64,000 bases of DNA, taken from positions 1,262,501 to 1,326,500 of the forward strand of contig JBBDHG010000054.1 in NCBI GenBank assembly GCA_037951165.1. Direction: 5' to 3'. Shown here in pieces: positions 57,230 through 64,000 of the stretch (position 1 is the first letter of the stretch; each line of letters starts with the position of its first letter). Both the position numbers and the translations under genes were made by a program. The notes under the pieces were generated by a model. That model was not told where the DNA came from and did no database searches. It saw only the letters and a program-made list of their open reading frames with translations. This DNA comes from Lophius americanus (lineage: Eukaryota; Chordata; Actinopteri; Lophiiformes; Lophiidae).

Positions 57230-57800
57230 GCATGGGAATAAGAAATGGCAAATTCTTTAGTTTCAGCCAATTAGGCTGAGAAGCCACTGGTAATTAACTC
57301 TCGAGGGACCCACTGAACAGTCATGCACCTCGTTTACATAATGAGGATGAGAGGAGAGGCTCCTTTTCTCCTCTTTTCCCTTCTTCCTGCCTCTCCGTCT
57401 CTCTTGCTCTCTCTCTCTCTCACTCTCTCTCTCTACTTCACCCTCTTTGGCCTGTTGAACCAAAGCAGAGCGGCGCTTCCTTCTCTTCCTTGTGGCCGAT
57501 GTCAAACATCCTCCACCGCCCGGCTTTATACCACATGATGTTATCAGCGGGGGTCGGCTCCTGGGAAAGACAGGAAATGGGCTTTTTGAGCTTAGAATGT
57601 TGCTTAAATGGATATCAGAACCCCGTCGATTGATTATCCTCTGGCGCTCGGCCACATATTTCAGACATGCTTCCCGGCGCGGGACCGGTTTTCTCCTCCT
57701 TGCGGATTTTCAAACTAAGCCCTTATAAAGCAGAGTTTGATCATGTTAATTTATGATAATCCATTTGACACTCTCCTCCTGGCCTTTGGCCCATGCCCGT
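57230..57800. promoter_or_regulatory. Candidate conserved regulatory block
   Basis: Includes 'cactggtaattaactctcga' (TAATTA), 'gaacagtcatgcacctcgtt' and 'caccacatgatgttatca'-like sequence. A CT-rich stretch at 57380-57440 divides it. Many frames are open on both strands, but none is supported. Confidence 0.3.
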
Positions 57801-58284
57801 ACCTTTCATTTCCTCCCTCCCAGATATGGAAAGTGATGGAGTCCGACTTAAGTCCAGTCCTCTTTTGCTTCACTAAAACTATTCAGAATATGAATGGAAA
57901 CCGCCAAGTGATGAAGGGTAGCTTATAGTTCTCATAGCTACAGGTTAAAGGGCAATTTCCCCTCAGTTATTCACTGACGACTTTGAATTTGTTCAACTTT
58001 GCATTCTTTTATCTCTCCTTCAGGCCACTACATTCCCCAATTTTAGCGTCTGCTTGACTATTATGGTTGAAGGATTTTTGCTTGGTCTGTATCTTCTTCG
58101 GATATTTAGTCTGCAAGTCTTTGTTATGAAATGTTAAAGATTTAAGCTTTCAGAAGTGACTCATCCAGTTGGGTTTCTCGGCATGAGCTCCAGGAAGTAA
58201 GGACGGTGGAACCAAAACAAGCAGGATTTAGTGACGTGAGTGTAGAGACGTATACGTACAACACATTCATTCTCTATAAGGGTC
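57801..58284. other. No feature seen
   Basis: Ordinary intronic sequence before the minisatellite. Confidence 0.5.
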
Positions 58285-59440
58285 ATTCCAGAGCAAACAC
58301 ACACAAACACACACAGACGCACACAATATCACACACACACCCGCATACACTCACTGATACACAAACAAACACAAACACACATACATACACAAACACACAC
58401 ACACATATACGCACACACCAGCACACATACAAAGCCACACACACACAACCGCATACACTCACTGATACACAAACAAACACACACACATACATACACAAAC
58501 ACACACACCATCACACATACACAGCCACACACACACCCGCACACACTCACAGGTACACAAACAAACACACAGGCACGCACACACCATCACACGTACACGG
58601 CCACACACATCCGCACACTGTCACAGATACACAAACAAACACAAACACACACACATACGCACACACCAGCAAAACATACAAAGCCACACACACACAACCG
58701 CATACACTCACTTGGGGGCGGCTGTGGCTCAGTGGGTAGAGCGGCCGTCTCCCAATCAGAAGATCGGAAGGTAGCTGGTTTGAATCCCACCAGGGTCTAC
58801 TTGTCGTAGGGTCCTTGAGCAAGACCCTGAATCCTTAGCTCCCCGGGCGCTCCACGAGGGGCTGCCCACTGCTCCCTCAGGGACGGGTCAAATGCAGAGA
58901 AGTAATTTCACTATGTTGTACTGTGTATGACTCTATGTGACTAATAAAGGATTGTTTCTTTTCTTTCTTCTGATACACAAACAAACGCACACACACACAC
59001 ACACACAAACAAAAATACACACCATCACACATACACAGCCCCACACACACACACCCACACACATTCACTGATACACAAACAAACACACACACATACACAA
59101 ACACACACAGACGCTCACACACACACACCCGCACACATTCACAGGTACACAAACAAACAAACACACAAGCACGCACACACCATCACACATACACATCCCC
59201 ACACTCACATATACACAAACAAACACACGCACACACACATACACAAACACACACAGACGCACACACCATCGCACATACACATACACAGCAACACACACAA
59301 CCGCACACAGTGACAGATACTCAAACAAACACACGCCCACACAAAGACACACACAGACACGCACACACACACAGAATCACACGGTCACACATATACACAC
59401 ACACACAGATGTGTATCACACACACACACAGGTTTATGTG
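58285..59440. repeat. CA-rich minisatellite with 70-110 bp higher-order units
   Basis: Beyond simple CA repeats, a longer unit recurs: 'accatcacacatacacagcc', CA run, 'ccgca(t/c)acactcac', then 'gatacacaaacaaacac'. The phrase 'cactcac' or its variant begins at 58348, 58456, 58544, 58616 and 58705, giving spacings of 108, 88, 72 and 89 bp. Long Thr/His or Val/Cys frames through here (58206-58739 plus; several minus) are artefacts. Confidence 0.9.
58713..58971 (+). mobile_element. tRNA-derived SINE inside the minisatellite
   Basis: Starts 'gggggcggctgtggctcagt', with a box A (tggctcagtgg), anticodon-like 'ccgtctcccaatcag' and box B (ggtttgaatcc near 58777-58787). The tRNA-unrelated body has 'gtccttgagcaagaccctga', and the end is 'aataaaggattg' plus a CT-rich tail. 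It interrupts a repeat unit exactly between 'cactcact' and 'gatacacaaac'. At most 2 bp (ct) is duplicated, unlike the 8-20 bp usual for LINE-driven insertions. Confidence 0.85.
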
Positions 59441-59695
59441 ATACACATCAGTTTTGTCTACATGCATACACTCAAAAAAAATTGTTCACTATAATACTAT
59501 ATAAAATATTATAATTGTGCCACCAATCGAATTCACCGCTTTAAAATCACCAACAAATCTCTTGTTATAGTTTGTAAAATGGATCTTAAAACACTGCAGG
59601 AATAAAATAAGAACAGGTAAAACTGTAAAAATATATAAATACTTTTGAAAGATGTGAACAATTTATGAACAATTCCCCAAAACTGGGTCTAATCC
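59441..59695. other. No feature seen
   Basis: AT-rich DNA between the minisatellite and a foldback element. Confidence 0.5.
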
Positions 59696-59697
59696 TG

Positions 59698-59853
59698 CAC
59701 TGTAAAGAAGACATTTTTGATACATACACAAATAAAGAAAATCACTTCAACTAGTAACCTAAATTATATGATGTATTTTTGAGTCCAACTAACTGTTACC
59801 AGTTGAAGTGATTTTTTTCAGAGTTCTTCCAACAATTCTACTTTTACAGTGTA
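59698..59853. mobile_element. Small foldback element (MITE-like)
   Basis: The outer ends 'cactgtaaagaag' and the complement of 'cttttacagtg' form short terminal inverted repeats. Inside, 59738-59758 (aaaatcacttcaactagtaa...) pairs with 59795-59815 at 20 of 21 positions across a 36-nt loop. 'cactgtaaa' ends are common in fish MITEs (recalled). Confidence 0.65.
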
Positions 59854-60039
59854 AGAAGGAGAAAAGTTTGTGGCGGTTGCTCAGGAGTCCTGGTCCATGT
59901 AATCTCCTTAACTTTAAAAAAATAATGTAATACTCTTTCTGCTGCACGAAGTTGAACGTAGCTCCGGGTACGACGGGTGCAACGTAACAGGAAGAAATTC
60001 ATATCTGCAGGTTGTGTGTTTTCCCCGTTGCTGCCTTAT

Positions 60040-60310
60040 TTTTCCTCTTCCTTTGATGGTGGAGTCGGGATAAAAGCTCTCAGCTCACTTCCTCTTTTAT
60101 TAAAGGAGGCCTAATTTAATTAGCTTGCACTGCGTGAGCCGGCTATCAGGCCCTTCTGTTCCCGCGCCCAAGGATTTTTAAGCTCTGAGGAAGAGAGGGG
60201 AGGAAAAAAAGAGAAACTGTCTGGTGGTCTCCAAGGAGGAAGTGTCCTTTTAATCAGACTTGTGCTCAGATCCCATTACCATCTCCTGAGAGAGAAGGAG
60301 GGCAACTCAT
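60040..60310. promoter_or_regulatory. Candidate conserved regulatory block
   Basis: Repeat-free, including 'aggcctaatttaattagctt' (TTAATTAG core near 60113) and 'gagccggctatcaggccctt'. Enhancer-like texture; inference. Confidence 0.35.
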
Positions 60311-61309
60311 ATACAGATTGACAGGAATGGAGAACGGCAAATATATTCAAGAACATGCAACATTCAGGACAATGAGATAATTGCGGGGCTTGGACTGTAA
60401 CATCGTTATTAATATTTTATAGCCATGGTGGTTCTCTGATCCCAGATTGATTGTGTTCATGACTGATTTATGTTTATGCCAGTAAATCATTAAGAATTCA
60501 TACACACCATCCAATTTTTCCCCTTATTGATCCAAAAGCAAACTTGGATGCGGATTGATTTACATCTATCCTGATTTTTAAGCAAATCTTCGCCGGTACT
60601 ACATAAAATAAATGCATAGTTAGATTATACGTTGAATTATTTATTAATGCATATTAATTGTGTAATAAAGCCTTTGCAGAATGATAGTGTATAATACTTA
60701 CTTATACTCACCTCTCACATATAGTCCTCTCACAGATGACACACCCTTTTACTTGTTCCAGAATTATACACATGGCTGGTAGTCCTCATGAATCCAAAAC
60801 TTAAAGTTTGGTCATGCATTTTTAATACACTGCTACAAAAGTCTCTCACAGTAAGTTACACTTTGAACTCCAAAGTAACTACATACTGTCCTTCTATCTC
60901 ATGCCACGCCACCATACGGTCAAAAACAGCATTAAGCTCGTCTGCATTAATGAGACTTTCTATGAAACAGGTTACCGTGGTCGCACACAGCGCCACCTGG
61001 AATCAACTAAAAAATGGCTCCAGCAATCCACATCTGTCTGGACTCTGAACCAAATCTTGATCTTTGTCCAGTGAAAATATTTCAAATTGGTCACCATAGC
61101 TGTTTACAATACTCACAGAAGGGTGATAAGCTTCAGTACGTTGGTGGTTATACATGGTCGTAAAGGTACAATCATCATTTTGTATATTGCAATACTATAT
61201 ATAAATATAAGAAAGAGAAACAAACATGACTATTCCAGATGAAACTTAATGAAAATGACCCATTTAAGCACAGACACTGTAGAAAATAAATAAAGATAAC
61301 AAAAACCAC
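60311..61309. other. No feature seen
   Basis: AT-rich DNA; an 86-codon frame at 60788-61048 lacks domain support. Confidence 0.5.
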
Positions 61310-61392
61310 AACAATAACAACAATAATAATAATATTGTTCTTTATACATAGAGCACTTTTGTTAAATACTCAAAGTGGCTTTAAAGGTGTTT
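61310..61392 (-). repeat. LINE 3' tail fragment, minus strand
   Basis: Complement reads 'ccactttgagtatttaac', 'aaaagtgctctatgtataaa' and a (tat)n end, an L2/CR1-type tail distinct from the one at 37409. Confidence 0.5.
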
Positions 61393-61769
61393 AAAAATCT
61401 AGTAAAACAAAATTATAAAACTAGAATCAAAATTAGATCTCATTACATAAACAACTCAAATAATAAACAACATGCAACAGTAATTATTATTACACATTGA
61501 TCACATGTTAAAATCAGATATATGCAAAATGTACTGAATATTATATTTAAAAAAAAGAGTGTTAAAGGAGGGGAAACGAAAGGAAACAGTAAATATTGGT
61601 CCTGGCCAAGGAGAACCCATAACAATTTAAATGATTTTAACAGAAAAACCTAAACATACACATAATGATGAAATGTTGTCATTTGAATGTATTTATCGGG
61701 ATTTTTGTTGACGTCAACTATTGTGGTTTCAGGCTGAAAAGATCCGGAGGATATTTAAAATTTTGGGTC

Positions 61770-62062
61770 AGCATTGTGGCATAATGGGTAGCGCTGTTAC
61801 CTCACAGCAAAAAGGTCCCGGGTTCAAATCCACCTGAAGTTTTTCCCTTGTGTGGGTTTCCCCTCCAGGAATTCTGGCTTCATTGCACAGCCCATAAAAT
61901 ATAATAAAGACCAGTCGGTCCCTCTAAATTGCCTGTACATTGTATCTGTAAGATGTGGGTGTCAGTGGTTGTTGGTCCCTGTGTGAAGAACTGGCAAATA
62001 GTCTAGTGTCTACCCAGCCTCGGTCTGTCAGCTGGGATAGGCTCCATGACCCCCGCCCTCCA
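61770..62062 (+). mobile_element. tRNA-derived SINE with head
   Basis: Box-A-like 'gtggcataatgggtagcg', 'cctcacagcaaaaaggtccc', box-B-like 'gggttcaaatcc', body 'ctctaaattgcctgtac', and end 'agctgggataggctccatga'. Same family as 43170-43522. Confidence 0.75.
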
Positions 62063-63170
62063 TGAATACATGCATTTAATTATGGTATGGCTTCTAGTTT
62101 ATATTTGTCCATTTGAACCTGTCTGGCTCTTTCATAATGTGGCACCACATGTGATAAAAGTAATAAAAATGAGTGTACTTTATTATTTAAATGATGTTTT
62201 ACGGTTTCAGGTGGGAGCAGGAAGTTGCATATTGCAGCAGCAGGAGTTCATGTTGGTTGGACATGTTGTTCACTGGGGCTTACTTGCCACACAGCGTTCG
62301 TATCATTCTCTCTGTCTAATTTCAGTTCCTATATTATATGTTGAAATCAATTAATTTTGATACTATGAGATAGCTGCAATATGCAATAAATGGTAGTGAT
62401 GAGAAGACACTCCTGCTGCGCCTCTTCTGGAGCTACTGGAGCTCAACTCACTTTTCATTTTGTCTACAAGTTATTGATCGTTAATGAGTATGAATGTCTC
62501 CTCCAAGCGATGTCATTAAAGGACGCTGAGTCCTAGATGTGTTAATTAAAACCTAATGGAACAACAGATAGAAAAAGGGAAAACAACAGAAAGAATGTGT
62601 GGCCCTCATTATAGAAAAGTGGTAGGAAAATAGGGTTTGCTGTTAATTAGACATTTTATATACGCAGCCATGGGTATAGATTTTGTTCCCATAATTTGAA
62701 TGTTATGTCCAGATATCTTATAAATGCTGAGCAAAAACCATTACTGGAGATTATGTTTCCAGCAAGGAACCATGTAGTGTGCACTTTCATTCCAAATGAG
62801 TTGTCAAATTCATATAGTGCCACAGCCACTTCTATTATTTCATGACCTCACAGTTTCATACTCTCTCCTTCTCTGATTCCTCTCTGGAAAACAGTATTTC
62901 TTTTCAGATTTTGTGAAGGCAGACAAAACTGCAAAAAGTATTCTACCAACTCTTGTTTTGTTGTTTAAAGATATGGTTGACATTAAGTGTTTTTTGTCTG
63001 GGGCATCAAAAATTTACCGAATAACAAGGAACATCATGAACCTCTTCAGACGGCATCCATACCAAGTTTTTTTTATACCTCATCCAAAAACATTATCATC
63101 ATTATGAACATTATCAGCATATCCTTTTTCATGACTTTGTGTTTATTACAAAATGTTATTTTATTGTGAA
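62063..63170. other. No feature seen
   Basis: AT-rich DNA. The 102-codon frame at 62046-62354 begins inside the SINE and has no domain. Confidence 0.5.
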
Positions 63171-63554
63171 GGTTGGTCATTTTGGTCTGTGTTCCTGTTT
63201 TATTTTTAAAGTGTTATGAATGTAGTTTAGTTAGTTTTATATTTCCTGTCATGTTTCCTTTGTTTTGCCTTTTAAGTGTGATTATCTGTTCATTGTTCTT
63301 GAATAAGTTTATTAATCTTCTTTCCTTGTTCCTTCTTAGAATAGTCTTTGTGTGTTACACTTGTGTTCCTCTTCCCTCTCTGTGTCTGTCCTGTGAGTCT
63401 AATCTTCTCTCTCCTGATTGGTCGTCGTGTTCAACTGTGTTTTCCCTCCAGCTGTGTCTCATTGTCTCGTTACATCAGTGTATATAGTCTGTCCTCACCT
63501 TTCCTTCTGTGCCAGTTTGTTGTTGATGTTCAGCTGGCTCTGTGCTCCCCAGCG

Positions 63555-63650
63555 ACCCCGACCTCTGGTCGCCAGTCCCCCAGATCCCGACCCTCTGGTC
63601 ACCAGTCACCCAGATCCCGACCCTCTGGTCGTCAGTCCCCCAGACCCTGA
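63555..63650 (+). repeat. ~28-bp tandem repeat, three units
   Basis: 'gaccctctggtc(g/a)(c/t)cag' followed by 'tc(c/a)cccagatcc' repeats three times. In one frame it reads as DPDPLV(A/T/V)S(P/H)P units. Confidence 0.85.
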
Positions 63651-63705
63651 CTCGGAGACCCCGAGTGAGTCTGGTTTCTGGTTAGCTCTTCCAACTGTCA
63701 GCCAG

Positions 63706-63835
63706 ATGCTCCCTCCTCTTGCTCCTCATTATCGGGTTCACCTTCAGACGCGACCTCCTCCTTGTGCTCCTCGTGATTGGCCTCGCCTTCATGAGCGATC
63801 TCCTCCTCCTGTTCCTCGTCAACGGATTCGTGTTT
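63706..63835 (+). repeat. 45-bp tandem repeat, about 2.7 units
   Basis: Units 'gctcctcattatcgggttca', 'gctcctcgtgattggcctcg' and 'gttcctcgtcaacggattcg' recur every 45 bp (15 codons), preserving an open frame that encodes hydrophobic repeats such as LLLVLLVIGLAFMSD. Confidence 0.8.
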
Positions 63836-64000
63836 CCCCTCCAGCTGTGTCTCATTGTCTCGTTACATCAGTGTATAAATTCTGTCCTCACCTTTCCTTC
63901 TGAGCCAGTTCCTTGTTGATGTTCCCTCGTGTCATCAACCGTCTCCTTGTGTTTTCCACGTAAGTTATTTCCTATTGTTTTCGTTATTTACTGTTTAATC

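Larger units (their letters stand above)
24894..64000 (+). other. Presumed long first intron (no further exon seen)
   Basis: After the donor at 24894 I find no plus-strand exon with matching phase, acceptor and donor that looks coding. The simplest reading is that the intron runs beyond 64000, at least 39 kb. Short or rapidly evolving exons, or other genes nested inside, could have been missed. Individual repeats and candidate regulatory blocks are listed separately. Confidence 0.45.
63174..64000 (+). repeat. T-rich repetitive unit with internal repeats (element edge?)
   Basis: T/C-rich plus strand resembling a dispersed fish repeat rich in 'tcctgtttt', 'cctgattggt' and 'cattgtctcgtt' phrases (possibly LTR-related; not proven). 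A 94-bp segment at about 63438-63531 (ccctccagctgtgtctcatt...) recurs at about 63830-63923, 392 bp apart, with few differences. Between them lie two smaller tandem arrays. It continues past the window end. Confidence 0.6.

Noticed and set aside
56923..57287. Open frames over the TG tract on both strands
   Set aside because: Produced by TG and GA simple sequence; no independent coding evidence.
58206..58739. 177-codon frame rich in Thr and His, and Val/Cys-rich minus frames
   Set aside because: They are translations of CA simple repeats.
58713..58790. tRNA gene
   Set aside because: Box A and box B are present, but the head continues into a SINE body and a 3' tail; it is a SINE, not a tRNA gene.
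63174..64000. LTR of an endogenous retrovirus-like element
   Set aside because: A 94-bp direct repeat exists, but I see no primer-binding site, polypurine tract or gag/pol remnants, so only a generic repeat is reported.

Overview
The window looks like vertebrate, very probably ray-finned (teleost) fish, nuclear DNA. It is AT-rich, has long microsatellites and minisatellites, and carries many decayed transposable elements of kinds I recognise from teleost genomes: tRNA-headed SINEs, L2/CR1-like and other LINE fragments, Tc1/mariner relics, and a small 'cagtggtgga' DNA element. There are no dense reading frames, ribosome binding sites or operons. Most long open frames are chance frames, repeats or transposon debris. 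The organism assignment rests on recalled repeat consensus sequences, not on a search.

Layout. 1-350 is a degenerate ~22-bp tandem repeat. 1440-2600 holds unexplained coding-like fragments on the minus strand. 3880-7890 is a broken but nearly complete LINE (ORF1 remnant, APE endonuclease, reverse transcriptase with YADD), interrupted by a short LINE/SINE tail. Its 3' part plus flank (5850-9516) was tandemly duplicated, and the second copy (9517-11714) lost about 1.47 kb including the YADD region. 12.4-24 kb is a patchwork of SINE, LINE and MITE fragments with one stretch that reads like conserved regulatory DNA (about 21.1-21.7 kb).

The one convincing host gene part is at 24.3-24.9 kb: a GC/CpG-rich promoter-like stretch with two CCAAT boxes, then a first coding exon (24815-24893, + strand) encoding a signal peptide and ending at a good phase-1 splice donor. 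I cannot name the gene. No further exon was recognised in the remaining 39 kb, so that DNA is most simply a very long first intron. It contains scattered repeat insertions and about ten single-copy-looking blocks with TAATTA-type homeodomain cores that could be enhancers. Long first introns of this type are typical of neuronal adhesion or receptor genes, but that is inference.

Right end. 58.3-59.4 kb is a CA-rich minisatellite split by an intact-looking tRNA-derived SINE. 63.2-64.0 kb is a repetitive unit with internal 28-bp and 45-bp tandem repeats and a 392-bp-spaced direct repeat, running off the window.

I looked for a novel biological system and did not find one. The most informative structures are the duplication/deletion at 5.85-11.7 kb, the signal-peptide exon with its long intron, several near-perfect hairpins, and the SINE-in-minisatellite insertion. 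No CRISPR array, rRNA or functional-looking tRNA gene was seen.
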